A stretch of 64,000 nucleotides of DNA from Brevibacillus invocatus (GTDB lineage Bacteria; Bacillota; Bacilli; Brevibacillales; Brevibacillaceae), in assembly GCF_003710915.1 (NCBI RefSeq), contig NZ_RHHR01000003.1, forward strand, positions 124,001-188,000, in the 5' to 3' direction. The position numbers and the translations under genes are program-made. Each line of letters opens with the position of its first letter. Position 1 is the first letter of the stretch. The notes under the pieces are model-generated. The model saw only the letters and a list, made by a program, of their open reading frames with translations. It did no database searches and was not told the origin of the DNA. This document shows, one piece after another, positions 16,947-25,213 of this stretch.

Positions 16947-17306
16947 CTAACAAGTGAAATAGGCGACTCGATTTACAACAAGCTCGTCAAAGATCCACCG
17001 ATTGTTACGCCAACGAAAGCCAATCACGCTATTACGTCCTATTCTTACTGGATAGAACCAAAACGTACGTCCGTTATGCAGCCAAATAAACGTATTGCGA
17101 AACAAACAAGGTGTAAAGTGCCAAGGTGCTATTCCACGCGGGCCACCACGCCCCCTAGGTCCAGGTGAAGTAGGCGCTCTAAATGGCGGCGGTCCAGGTG
17201 GAGGTGGAAAACCTCCGGGAAATCCAGGAGATCCAGGCGGAAATCCAGGGGAACCAGGTGGAAATCCGGGCGAACCGGGGGATCCAGGTGGAAACATGTA
17301 TGACAT
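16947..17306 (-). CDS. Proline/glycine-rich collagen-like protein with a conserved C-terminal domain
   Basis: 119 residues. Residues 5-45 consist of PGSPGFPPGSPGFPP-type repeats, then a GPRGRGGPRG stretch. The C-terminal 60 residues (RNTFIWLHNGRTFWFYPVRI.., GFRWRNNRWIFDEL) form an aromatic-rich domain that I recall from similar small proteins of spore formers, usually without assigned function. A cell-surface or spore-coat role is only a guess. The ribosome site is a full AGGAGGTGA, 7 bases before the ATG, so expression may be high. The repeat region makes the plus strand look coding as well. Confidence 0.7.
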   Translation of the reverse strand: MSYMFPPGSPGSPGFPPGSPGFPPGSPGFPGGFPPPPGPPPFRAPTSPGPRGRGGPRGIAPWHFTPCLFRNTFIWLHNGRTFWFYPVRIGRNSVIGFRWRNNRWIFDELVVNRVAYFTC

Positions 17307-17459
17307 GACGTTTCACCTCCTACAATTCTCCCTATAAGAGATGCAGCAAAGGCGGAACTGGTATGTGCGTTTGCCCGCGGTCAAACACCTATTTTTTCCG
17401 CTGCTGTCTGATGCACACTCGCCCTTCCCTCGTCCCTAGAGCTCCCCCATGCCTCCCCT

Positions 17460-18398
17460 TTAATACGGTCGACCGCCACTTATAAAGCGATACTCCCAAT
17501 GTGTTCCTTTAAAATCGGTGGTTCTCACGCCTCCCGATTCTTTGGAATATGTATGGAGTAGTTTGTTGTCCCCCATGTAGATCGCGACGTGCGTTATATT
17601 TTGCTTGGAGACGTTGATCCCTTTGTAATCAGACTCCTTCCAGCCTTTATACGCCATGAAAAAGACGAGATCTCCTTTTTTCAGCTGGCTCATGTCTGTA
17701 GTCATTTCGCCATTCTTCTTCACATAGCTGGCTTGAGATTTGGCGCCACCTTTCCCCATGTCGATACCAGCTCCATCCAGATAGGCCCACATGGTAAATT
17801 CGGAGCAGTCCATCGAAGATTTGCTGGATCTAGAAGAACCGTACTGATAAGGGGTGCCCAAATACTTTTTACCGGCGGCAATCACCTTGTCTCCGATACC
17901 CACGTTGGAACCTTCCGCAATAATCCGACGAATGCCCAGAAGCTTTTGCGAATAATCACTCAGTTCTTTCAAGACAACTTTTTTCTCGCCTTGAGAAGAA
18001 TAAATATATTGATCATTGCCCACATAGACGCCCATAAAGCTAGGGGATCCCTTCCCTGTCGATGAGAAGAACAAGAGGTCGCCTTCCTGCACATCCTTCG
18101 TCGATACCTTTTTCCCCGACTTGTACAGCTCGGCAATGGTATTGTCAATGGTGATTCCTAATTTCTTGTATATGTACGTAGCCAAACCTGCTGATCCAAA
18201 AGTGCTCGGACCGTTTGCGCCGTATTTGTACGCCTTTCCTACCAGGGTTTGCGCAATCGCAGCCGCTTCTGTACCTGTTGCAGCTGTCTGGACATTCGTC
18301 ACTTGTGTCGCTGCTTGTCCACCTTCAGCGAACATCAACAGGCTTGTACTCAGCATGACGGCGATCGTGGATTTTTGTAGCCAATCCCGTTTAGTCAT
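17460..18398 (-). CDS. Secreted NlpC/P60 protein with one dead and one live domain
   Basis: 312 residues. A signal peptide (about 1-29, ending GQAA) is followed by two NlpC/P60 domains. In the second (about 170-312) the catalytic cysteine is in SSMDCSEFTMWAYL and the histidine in ITHVAIYMGDN, so it should cleave peptidoglycan stem peptides such as D-Glu-mDAP bonds. In the first (about 45-150) the usual DCSG has become FGSAG and the histidine position is FMGVYVG, so both catalytic residues are gone and the domain may only bind. AGGAGG precedes the ATG, and a hairpin abuts it. Confidence 0.88.
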   Translation of the reverse strand: MTKRDWLQKSTIAVMLSTSLLMFAEGGQAATQVTNVQTAATGTEAAAIAQTLVGKAYKYGANGPSTFGSAGLATYIYKKLGITIDNTIAELYKSGKKVSTKDVQEGDLLFFSSTGKGSPSFMGVYVGNDQYIYSSQGEKKVVLKELSDYSQKLLGIRRIIAEGSNVGIGDKVIAAGKKYLGTPYQYGSSRSSKSSMDCSEFTMWAYLDGAGIDMGKGGAKSQASYVKKNGEMTTDMSQLKKGDLVFFMAYKGWKESDYKGINVSKQNITHVAIYMGDNKLLHTYSKESGGVRTTDFKGTHWEYRFISGGRPY

Positions 18399-18410
18399 TA
18401 TGATTTCCTC

Positions 18411-18449
18411 CTGGTTGCGTTTTTCCCAATGAAATGGGTACGCAACCAG
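18411..18449 (-). promoter_or_regulatory. Hairpin in the leader of the NlpC/P60 gene, touching its ribosome site
   Basis: CTGGTTGCGT and its complement (18411-18420 with 18440-18449) form a perfect 10-bp stem, and the loop holds a second CCCA/TGGG pair. In the mRNA the 3' arm ends in CCAG, so the first two bases of AGGAGG are inside the stem. It could stabilise the mRNA or tune ribosome access. Confidence 0.55.
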
Positions 18450-18573
18450 TCTACTGGAAATCCATCAGACGGATAAGAGTGAAAATCTTTCCAAAAGCTG
18501 AAATGGTTACATAGTCAGGTGTCTATAGCCCTATCTTTCCCTATCATGACATCTGGACGAAGTAGTCCCTCTG

Positions 18574-19743
18574 CTAGCTATTTTTTATGATTCTTTTCGT
18601 TGCCTGCCGATAGAGAAAGTGAACCGTTTCACCCATTTTCAACCGACGGGAACCCTTCACTAAAAAATACGTATTGGGCTTCAACCGCCTCATCAGCCGC
18701 TGGTGAAGCTGACGTTTGCTCGTACAATGAACGACTCGTTCAGCCGGAAATCCTGCCCGGATGGCTCCCCTCGCGATATGTCTGGCACTTCTTCCCAAGG
18801 TGTAAAGATAGTCGATATTCTTCTCCCTCAGGTAACGACCCACATCCTCATGTCCTCTGATCTCGTATTTCCCCATCTCCAGCATGCTGGCCAACACCGC
18901 GACGCTCGTACCTTTGGAAACCTGACTCAATGCGTCAATCGCCGCCTTCGCTGCGTTGGGATTAGAGCTGTACGTATCGTCGAGGATATGGACATTGCGG
19001 GCGGTCCGATAATGCGTCAGCCGCTGCTTCTGCGGTCGAAACAGGCGCAGACCCAGCTGTATGGTAGCTGGATTGATGCCCAGAGAATCGGCGACTGCGA
19101 TGGCGAAAAGGGCATTGTATATATTGTGCTCTCCCAAAACCGGGATAAAGAAAGTCAATTCGGTCTCCTGCAGGCAACAGCTGAAATGCAGTCCTTCCTC
19201 CGATTGCTGGATATTTGTCGCTCGATAGTCCGCCTCCTGTTCGATTCCGACAGTAATGAATTCACCGGCAAATCGCCCCACAAAGGGCTGTTCACGCAGC
19301 ATTCGGGAATAACCACAGTCCATATTGAGAAATACCTTTCCATCCCGCTGCATATGGCGTATCAATTCCGATTTTGCCATTGCGACCCCTTGCTTGTGTC
19401 CGCCGACGTTGCCGATATGCGCCGTTCCAATGTTGGTAATCACACCTATCGATGGTCGAATGATCTGACAATGGCTCAGAATGTTTCCTCTGCGCAGCAT
19501 GCCAAATTCCAAGACTGCTGCCTGATGATATTTCTTGATCCGTCGAACATGCGCCCTCGTATTGCCCAAAAAATTTTTGTTGAGCATGGACTTGTACACG
19601 CGCCAGCGTCTGGCAAGTATAGCCGCAATCATTTCCTTGGTCGTGGTCTTGCCTGCGCTTCCCGTCACTGCAATTACCGGTATTGGCAGGATGAGCGGCT
19701 TTTCTGGCACTTTAATAATCGGTTGTCTCCCGATCTTTTTCAC
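18574..19743 (-). CDS. MurF-like Mur ligase lacking the N-terminal domain
   Basis: 389 residues. The central ATP-binding domain shows AVTGSAGKTTTKEMIAAIL, NIGTAHIGNVGG and HNIYNALFAIAVA; the C-terminal domain shows LDDTYSSNPNAAKAAIDAL, the MurF-type DDxYxxNP motif. MurF adds D-Ala-D-Ala to UDP-MurNAc-tripeptide, but the roughly 90-residue UDP-sugar binding domain is missing here, so the acceptor is probably different. The GTG at 19743 is chosen because AAGGAG lies 9 bases before it; an upstream ATG has no such site. It is divergent from a CapA-type gene 151 bases away, hinting at a role in an amide-linked polymer. Confidence 0.8.
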   Translation of the reverse strand: MKKIGRQPIIKVPEKPLILPIPVIAVTGSAGKTTTKEMIAAILARRWRVYKSMLNKNFLGNTRAHVRRIKKYHQAAVLEFGMLRRGNILSHCQIIRPSIGVITNIGTAHIGNVGGHKQGVAMAKSELIRHMQRDGKVFLNMDCGYSRMLREQPFVGRFAGEFITVGIEQEADYRATNIQQSEEGLHFSCCLQETELTFFIPVLGEHNIYNALFAIAVADSLGINPATIQLGLRLFRPQKQRLTHYRTARNVHILDDTYSSNPNAAKAAIDALSQVSKGTSVAVLASMLEMGKYEIRGHEDVGRYLREKNIDYLYTLGRSARHIARGAIRAGFPAERVVHCTSKRQLHQRLMRRLKPNTYFLVKGSRRLKMGETVHFLYRQATKRIIKNS

Positions 19744-19894
19744 AGGCAGCCTCTCCTTTGAGTTGATTCCATCACAAAATCGCTTCCACATTGTATGAAT
19801 GTCGATGAAAGCCTGTATAGACCTTCATCTATTCAGACTTTCCACTTCTGTTCCATTCCTATGGACGTCTGTGTGAATAGAGTAGGAGGAAGAG

Positions 19895-20962
19895 GTGAAA
19901 TCGATGAAACGAAAGATCACGATTGCCGCTGTCGGTGATCTCCTGATGTGGAAAAACCAGGTTGCATCCGCCTATGTCCCTGGCACCAAGCGTTTTTCCT
20001 TCTCCGAGCAATTCTCTCCCGTCCTTCCACTATTAAAGGGGGCTGATTTTACCATCGGCAATTTGGAGACTACGTTCTCTGGAAAAAAACAGCCCTATCA
20101 GATTGGCAGTGCTCGTACAGGCTACCCCCGTTTCAACTGTCCAGATGAACTCGCTGCAGATTTGAAGCAAGCGGGCTTTGACTTTTTGACAACCGCCAAT
20201 AACCACTGTCTAGATGGTGGCCCTAATGGACTGCGCCGCACTCTAGACGTGCTGGATCACTACAATCTCGGGCACACTGGCACCTATCGGACCAAGCAGG
20301 AGTCTATCGAGCCTTTTATCCGGGAAGTGAATGGTTTTCGTATCGGGGTGCTCGCATACACATACGGGACTAATAAACAAACACTTCCTTCTGATGTGAG
20401 CTGGATGGTCAATCGAATCCATGCAGCCAACATGAAAGATCAGGTTCTCAAGCTTCGACCACATGTGGATCTTCTGATCGTCTCCCTGCACTTCGGGGTG
20501 GAATTCCGTTTTGAGCCGACGCTCAAGCAAAGACTATTGGTGCAATCCATCCTGGAATGCGGCGCTGATATCATCCTAGGGGCGCATCCCCACGTCTTGC
20601 AGCCAGTCACCACTCCCATGATTGCACGAGACAATAATGGCCTCCTTCGGAAAACCGTTGTCGCCTATTCTCTTGGCAACTTCACATCCGAGCGCATGCT
20701 TGAAATCAATCAGACTCAATGCGGTGCCATTCTTTACCTGACCGTTGAAATGGATACCGCTAATCAAACCAGCATCACCCAAATTTCGATGATTCCTACG
20801 TACTGCCAGCCTTTTCTTCATAACGGCAGAAAATCGTTTCGCGTTGTTCCGCTGCTCTACTACCTGCGCAATCCCGACCAACACCTCACACCAGCATTAC
20901 GGCAGAAATTGCAGTTGATGTGGGGGCGGGTCACACAGATCGTGGATAAGCGTTTTCTATAA
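19895..20962 (+). CDS. CapA family metallophosphoesterase-like protein
   Basis: 355 residues of the CapA (poly-gamma-glutamate export) family: AVGDLLMW near the start, IGNLETTFSG, FDFLTTANNHCLDGG, VSLHFGVEFR and LGAHPHVLQPV are the calcineurin-like metal-site blocks. There is no signal peptide or membrane helix, unlike B. subtilis CapA (PgsA), so the protein may act inside the cell. The GTG at 19895 has AGGAGG 5 bases upstream; the ATG at 19904 (MKRKITIAAVG) is an alternative start. capB and capC are not nearby; the divergent MurF-like ligase is the only possible partner seen. Confidence 0.8.
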   Translation: MKSMKRKITIAAVGDLLMWKNQVASAYVPGTKRFSFSEQFSPVLPLLKGADFTIGNLETTFSGKKQPYQIGSARTGYPRFNCPDELAADLKQAGFDFLTTANNHCLDGGPNGLRRTLDVLDHYNLGHTGTYRTKQESIEPFIREVNGFRIGVLAYTYGTNKQTLPSDVSWMVNRIHAANMKDQVLKLRPHVDLLIVSLHFGVEFRFEPTLKQRLLVQSILECGADIILGAHPHVLQPVTTPMIARDNNGLLRKTVVAYSLGNFTSERMLEINQTQCGAILYLTVEMDTANQTSITQISMIPTYCQPFLHNGRKSFRVVPLLYYLRNPDQHLTPALRQKLQLMWGRVTQIVDKRFL

Positions 20963-21285
20963 TCCATCTAAAAAGCAAAAGGACTTCACAGCTGTGAAGT
21001 CCTTTTTGTTCTGATAATAGCTTTGCTAGCAATTTTTCAAATTTATTCACACTCAAGATTTCATGTGTAATGAATTTCCCATTATATAGCAACCCAAACG
21101 TACTCCAGATGATGGGTGAGGATTGTGCTTCTTCTTTTGTTGTGATCCGATAAGTATGAAAAGGGACATTTTTACTCTCAGCTACTTTTCTCAAGTCTTC
21201 CAGAATACCGACCGCAAAGGGACCCTCGTCAGAGACTTTCTCAGCTATCGATGAATCACTATAAACAAGCCCTAACTTTTTACTT
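20931..21285 (-). pseudogene. C-terminal scrap of a YoaP-like (GNAT-associated) protein
   Basis: The frame reads KLGLVYSDSSIAEKVSDEGP, then VPFHTYRITTKEEAQSSPII, and TFGLLYNGKFITHEILSVNK with KFEKLL. The sequence KEEAQ..TF..LYNGxFxTHEIL..KFEKLL is typical of the YoaP C-terminal domain attached to some GNAT acetyltransferases. There is no start codon with a ribosome site, no acetyltransferase domain, and the frame begins within the last codons of carD. It reads through the 30-bp palindrome to a stop at 20931, so the native end is gone too. Confidence 0.6.
20977..21006. terminator. 30-bp perfect palindrome, bidirectional terminator
   Basis: AAAAGGACTTCACAG and its exact complement run from 20977 to 21006 without a loop, followed by another T. 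It ends the CapA gene and could also end minus-strand transcription from carD. Confidence 0.85.
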
Positions 21286-21792
21286 ATGATTGCCTTGCAC
21301 GCTAACAGCTTCTTGCTTGCTGCATGCTTGTTTCAATACTTCAGACGCTTGCTCCTCTCCGATTCCCATGACAAGTCCGATCTCACTCACGAGAACTTGC
21401 TGGGCCGTATCCAGCATGAGTTTGTCGGAAGTTCCCAGCACTCTTGTCTTACCAAGCATCCATAAATCGCGGATCACTTCACTCATTTCATAAATATCTC
21501 CGCTTTTCATTTTTTCCATATTCGCTCTCTGGCGTTGACCGGCGTTCGGATTCAGCTCTGCCTCTCCATCGAGAATACGTGTCAATACGTCCGCCATGAT
21601 TTCCCGCTCCACAATATGGCGTATGCCCAGAGTGGACATTTTCTCAACAGGAACCATAATGTCTAAATCTTTGAGCAGCATGTTCAACTCAAAATAGAGA
21701 TGCTTTTCACCGAGAAATTCTTTTTCCTCCAGGGATTGAATCACTCCTGCTCCATGCATCGGGTAAAAAATCTTGTGTCCTACTTCAAACAA
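21280..21792 (-). CDS. CarD/CdnL-type RNA polymerase-binding regulator
   Basis: 170 residues. The N-terminal 60 residues (FEVGHKIFYPMHGAGVIQSL..) are the CarD_CdnL_TRCF Tudor-like domain that contacts the RNA polymerase beta subunit. The remainder is helical, as in CarD/CdnL proteins that stabilise open promoter complexes. The TTG at 21792 is preferred because AGGAGG lies 8 bases before it; the GTG three codons upstream overlaps that site. Upstream (21,810-21,930) is very A+T rich, suitable for a promoter. Monocistronic as far as visible. Confidence 0.85.
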   Translation of the reverse strand: MFEVGHKIFYPMHGAGVIQSLEEKEFLGEKHLYFELNMLLKDLDIMVPVEKMSTLGIRHIVEREIMADVLTRILDGEAELNPNAGQRQRANMEKMKSGDIYEMSEVIRDLWMLGKTRVLGTSDKLMLDTAQQVLVSEIGLVMGIGEEQASEVLKQACSKQEAVSVQGNHK

Positions 21793-21930
21793 AACGTCCA
21801 CCTCCTAGACAAACTCCTATTATTATAACACACTTTTCGATTTTTGATTTTAAATTTTAAATTTTATCACACACATTTATTTTACGTCAATATACTTTTT
21901 CCACTTTTTGACCCTTGTACACACAAAGAA

Positions 21931-21954
21931 ACCGCTGGTGTCTTGACCAGCGGT
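21931..21954 (-). terminator. Terminator of the alpha/beta hydrolase gene
   Basis: ACCGCTGG (21931-21938) pairs with CCAGCGGT (21947-21954), and in the minus sense is followed by TTTCTTTG. Confidence 0.65.
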
Positions 21955-21967
21955 AGCAGCCCCTCTA

Positions 21968-22814
21968 TCAGCAGATTTCTTTGAGGAATGTGAGGATTTC
22001 TTTACTTGCAAAATGAGGCTGATCAATCGGCATCAGGTGCTTGGAATGTGGAATGATGACGACTTTTGACGTGAAATTGTCTCGTACGCGGCCGATTAAC
22101 GATAGCTTCACATCCAGTTTGGGTTCGTCGGCCGCGGGCAGGAATAAAACGGGACAGGTGATTTGCTGGTACGCCTCTTCGTCATGCAGATCACACACAG
22201 TCTCCATGATCTGTACATTGATATCATTCGGAATACGATAAGTAATCTGGCCATTCTCCAATGGGTAGATCGATACGTGTTCAAACCATTTTTCATAGTA
22301 AGGGTCCCATTTTGTCCAGGTTTCCTTGGCGTGGGATGCAAACTGCTCCTTGCTGTCGTAGCCAGTTCTCTCTCTATTACGGGTATTCGTCAGCACTTCC
22401 TCTCGACTTAAGTCATGCTCCCCATTTTCTCCAATGTAATCAATCATGCCGGAATCCAAATGAATGAGTGAAAGCATGCGCTCCGGGTGTTTGGCGGCAA
22501 AGAAAGTAGCGAAGTCCCCCCCCAAGTGAATTACCTACCAGATGGGCTTTTTCAATATGTAAAGCTTCCAGCACAGCCAGAATATCCGCGCATTGTGTAT
22601 CGATATCATAACCGGAGGCTGCGCGGTCTGAATCTCCTTGCCCTCTTAAATCCATACAGACCAAGTGGTAATCTTCCGAAAAATGAGGTAACATATCTCT
22701 CCAGATGGAGGAGCATCCCCCTTGTGGATGCAGAAAAAGAATTGTTTGTCCCTTTCTTTCTGACTCCCATACTTGCAATCTACATTCTTGATTCCATACA
22801 TATACACTTTTCAT
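21968..22814 (-). pseudogene. Alpha/beta hydrolase gene split by a frameshift in a G8 run
   Basis: From the ATG at 22814 the first frame encodes an alpha/beta hydrolase (TILFLHPQGGCSSIWRDMLP.., CMDLRGQGDSD) as far as the nucleophile elbow GNSLGG. The rest of the enzyme (DFATFFAAKHPERMLSLIHL.., CPVLFLPAADEP.., IIPHSKHLMPIDQPHF, with the catalytic His) is in the next frame to 21968. The break is exactly at eight consecutive G (8 C on the plus strand near 22517-22524); seven would restore one frame of about 281 residues. This could be a true mutation, a phase-variable tract, or a base-calling error. Confidence 0.85.
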
Positions 22815-22862
22815 CTATTTTGCCCACCTTTCTACCGCTTTTATTGAAATGAGGTAATTCCC

Positions 22863-23798
22863 TTGAAACGAACAGGTCGCTTGATTGAACTTCTCTCTTT
22901 GCTCAATACGAAAAAGAGCTTTACCGTCAAGGAATTGGCAATAGCCTTCTCTGTCTCGGAACGAACCATGCTCCGTGATTTGCATGTTCTGAGTGAATCT
23001 GGTGTGCCCTTGAGCGCCATCCCCGGTCCTGGAGGCGGGTACAGACTGCACAAACCTCATCAGCTCACTTCGCTGCCATTAACCAGTGAAGAGGCAGTCG
23101 CTCTCCTGATCTCCTACGAATCGTTTTACGATTATGCGAACAAGCCTTTTGAAAACGAAACTCTGTCTGTCATGACGAAACTGTGTGCCATCCTGCCCTC
23201 AGAAGACCTGCAAAAAATGGAAGCTCTTCGAAAAAAGGTGCGGGTGACCAACCCCAAGCGGACTGTTGACACGCCTTTCTTGCGGCCATTGCTGGATGCA
23301 GCATTGGCTGAGCAATCTGTTCAAATCGAATACGATTCCTTACAGCGTATCAGCACCCGAATCATTCATCCCCACTATCTCTACGCTTTCGATGGATATT
23401 GGTACTGCAGATGCTATTGTTTTCTACGGCTAGGCGAGGTATCCTTGCGCGTGGATCGAATCAGGCAGTTCACCACTGTTGAAGGCTATATTCCGGAGAG
23501 CCAGGATGCAGGAACAATCAATCAGGAGCTGCATACTCTTCCGTTGCGCATCCGCTTGACGAAAAAAGGCTGCAAGCTCGCAGATGGTCACCATCAACTG
23601 AGCAACCTGATTACCCCTCTTCCAGACGGTTCCGGTCTGCTTGAGACGACTATTTTGTATACGGAAATCGATTGGATTGTGCGCTTTGTCCTCGGACTCG
23701 GACAGGAAGCCCTAGTGGAACACCCCCCAGAAGTCATTGACAAGCTCCAATGCGAGCTTGCTAACCTCACTGAGCGCTATACGAGTAAGCGACTGTAG
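22863..23798 (+). CDS. YafY-type transcriptional regulator (HTH plus WYL domain)
   Basis: 311 residues. Residues 1-60 form an HTH_11 winged helix (RLIELLSLLNTKKSFTVKEL.., SERTMLRDLHVLSESGVPL), followed by a WYL domain (about 140-220, with WYCRCYCFLRLGEVSLRVDR) and a WYL C-terminal extension. Such regulators bind small ligands or nucleic acid through WYL. TTG start at 22863 with GAGGTAA upstream. The divergent hydrolase gene starts 48 bases away, so the shared promoter is a likely target. A terminator lies 27 bases after the stop. Confidence 0.88.
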   Translation: MKRTGRLIELLSLLNTKKSFTVKELAIAFSVSERTMLRDLHVLSESGVPLSAIPGPGGGYRLHKPHQLTSLPLTSEEAVALLISYESFYDYANKPFENETLSVMTKLCAILPSEDLQKMEALRKKVRVTNPKRTVDTPFLRPLLDAALAEQSVQIEYDSLQRISTRIIHPHYLYAFDGYWYCRCYCFLRLGEVSLRVDRIRQFTTVEGYIPESQDAGTINQELHTLPLRIRLTKKGCKLADGHHQLSNLITPLPDGSGLLETTILYTEIDWIVRFVLGLGQEALVEHPPEVIDKLQCELANLTERYTSKRL

Positions 23799-23824
23799 GG
23801 GCGTTTTGTGATAAGGATAACATT

Positions 23825-23854
23825 AAATACTGTCAAAACATGTCAGTATTTTTT
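23825..23854 (+). terminator. Terminator of the WYL regulator gene
   Basis: AAATACTG (23825-23832) pairs with CAGTATTT (23844-23851), followed by more T. Confidence 0.75.
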
Positions 23855-23917
23855 CACCTGAACACAAAATAGTAGATAATATCGGTCTCTGGCAAAAGCG
23901 ACCATTATCCAGTTCGT

Positions 23918-24096
23918 CTACTGGGAAACGGTCGTTTTTTGTCGAGCCCCACCTAATTTAAATACCACTATCCCACACACTATGACCAGCACTCCGAACA
24001 ACTGCTGGAATGTAAAAGGAATTTTATCCAGACTGAACCAGCCCAGTGCTGACGAGCGATCCTGCGACAAGCGCCAATGAAAGTCCTAAAATCATA
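23918..24096 (-). pseudogene. Remnant of a DMT (DUF606/YdcZ-type) transporter gene
   Basis: From an ATG at 24096 with AGGAG upstream the frame reads MILGLSLALVAGSLVSTGLV and stops. The adjacent frame carries a C-terminal membrane helix, KIPFTFQQLFGVLVIVCGIV and VFKLGG. DUF606 proteins begin and end in this way and are about 140-150 residues, so most of the middle has been deleted. It starts 12 bases after a Crp/Fnr pseudogene on the same strand, a pairing seen in other Bacillales. Confidence 0.65.
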
Positions 24097-24108
24097 CCCT
24101 TAATCTCC

Positions 24109-24763
24109 TATTCGTAGATATAATGACCGGCTAACACACGTAAACCTTGCCTATTTGTTACAGAGATAAACCCGTTGTTACGCTCGATCAAGCCCTTTGC
24201 ACAAAAATGTTGAATCACCCGATTCAGATGCCTATGGCTGGTTCCGATCAAGTTGGCTGCATCCTTCAGACTGACAATGCTTTGTTGTCCAGGTAACAGA
24301 GATTCGGATTCATCAAAGGAACAGACAATAGATAGCTAGCCAATCTCACTTCTACCGAATGCAACAAATTAAAGCTCAAAGAATTCGATTTCATCGTGAA
24401 TTTTTTCGTGATGGCATAATTGAGAATGTCCATACTCCGTACGTATTCAATATCCCCAATTACTTCAAGCGGTGTCTTAAACGAAAGGATTAGCGTTTTA
24501 CCTTCAGACGAGGTTGTATAAATCTTTACCTTTCCCTCGACTAGCACATACAAATACTGTGCAGGTTCTCCTTGAGAACAAATGATTTCTCCTTGCTCAA
24601 ATTGGTATACAGACAGATGCGGAAATATTTGTTCATTAAAGATCATTTCTATCTGATGAGCTTGCAAGTAATGATTCAGTTGCTGACGATCTTGAATTTC
24701 TTCCCTTCCTCCCGTAGATTTTCCATTATTAAACGATACATTCTGGTAATTGGGGAAGGACAT
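24109..24763 (-). pseudogene. Broken Crp/Fnr family regulator gene
   Basis: The first frame, from the ATG at 24763, contains the cyclic-nucleotide-binding-type fold (FPHLSVYQFEQGEIICSQGE.., YLYVLVEGKVKIY). A segment between that and the dimer helix (VEVRLASYLL) seems deleted, and the frame then stops at 24266. The winged-helix DNA-binding domain (SIVSLKDAANLIGTSHRHLN, then VIQHFCAKGLIERNNGFISV) follows in another frame to a TAG at 24109. Both changes would abolish regulator function. Its likely target, the DMT transporter gene just downstream, is also decayed. Confidence 0.8.
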
Positions 24764-24836
24764 ATGTCCTCAAATACGATATCAAATACATCAGGAAATG
24801 GAGGGGATTGTTTTGATGGTAAGCGATATAAAAGTA

Positions 24837-24866
24837 CCCACCTGTAGCATTACTGCTAAGGGTGGG
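24837..24866 (-). terminator. Terminator of the small zinc-ribbon gene
   Basis: CCCACC (24837-24842) pairs with GGTGGG (24861-24866), with a T-rich tract on the minus-strand side. Confidence 0.65.
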
Positions 24867-24886
24867 CAAAAGGTTCGTTACTCTGT

Positions 24887-25033
24887 TTATGGCTCACTCT
24901 TTAAGGACTCGATCCAATCCGCATAACAGTCATCGCAGAGTAATTCGTCGCGATCCTGTTTGCCTTGGAAAAACGAAATTTGGTGGACGCTGTCAGTGGC
25001 GTGTTCACAGTAGTAACAGCGATACTTCCCCAA
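24887..25033 (-). CDS. Small putative zinc-binding protein
   Basis: 48 residues from a TTG at 25033 with AAGGAGG 7 bases upstream. It has two CxxC pairs (CYYCEH and LLCDDCYADW) about 30 residues apart, a treble-clef or zinc-ribbon pattern. A longer open frame adds 27 residues, but they precede the ribosome site. No family is recognised. Its 3' neighbour is a terminator, and it seems to be monocistronic. Confidence 0.65.
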   Translation of the reverse strand: MGKYRCYYCEHATDSVHQISFFQGKQDRDELLCDDCYADWIESLKSEP

Positions 25034-25170
25034 AGCGTTCCCTCCTTGAAGGTAGTCACGAGTAACGTTGTTTATTTTCCCCATTCGCTCGTGATAATAA
25101 CACGCCATATTCATTTGATGTCACAAGCTCAATCATGTAAAATCTTGTCTTTCCTGATGCAACACAAATA

Positions 25171-25213
25171 CCCGCAAGAAAGGACATTGGTTAAGTACTG
25201 TCCTTCTTGCGGG
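25171..25213. repeat. Long inverted repeat beyond the end of sigK
   Basis: CCCGCAAGAAAGGACA (25171-25186) pairs with TGTCCTTCTTGCGGG (25199-25213) with one bulged base, around a 12-base loop. It lies 37 bases past the sigK stop but has no T run. The right arm also reads YCPSCGKP on the plus strand, which may be a scrap of a zinc-ribbon gene. Confidence 0.6.

Noticed and set aside
17150-17300. Short GC-rich repeats that could suggest a CRISPR-like or tandem array
   Set aside because: They are the Pro/Gly codons of the collagen-like gene, with no spacers of constant length.
18703-19761. 352-codon plus-strand open frame
   Set aside because: Antisense to the MurF-like ligase, which has clear motifs; no support for a gene on this strand.
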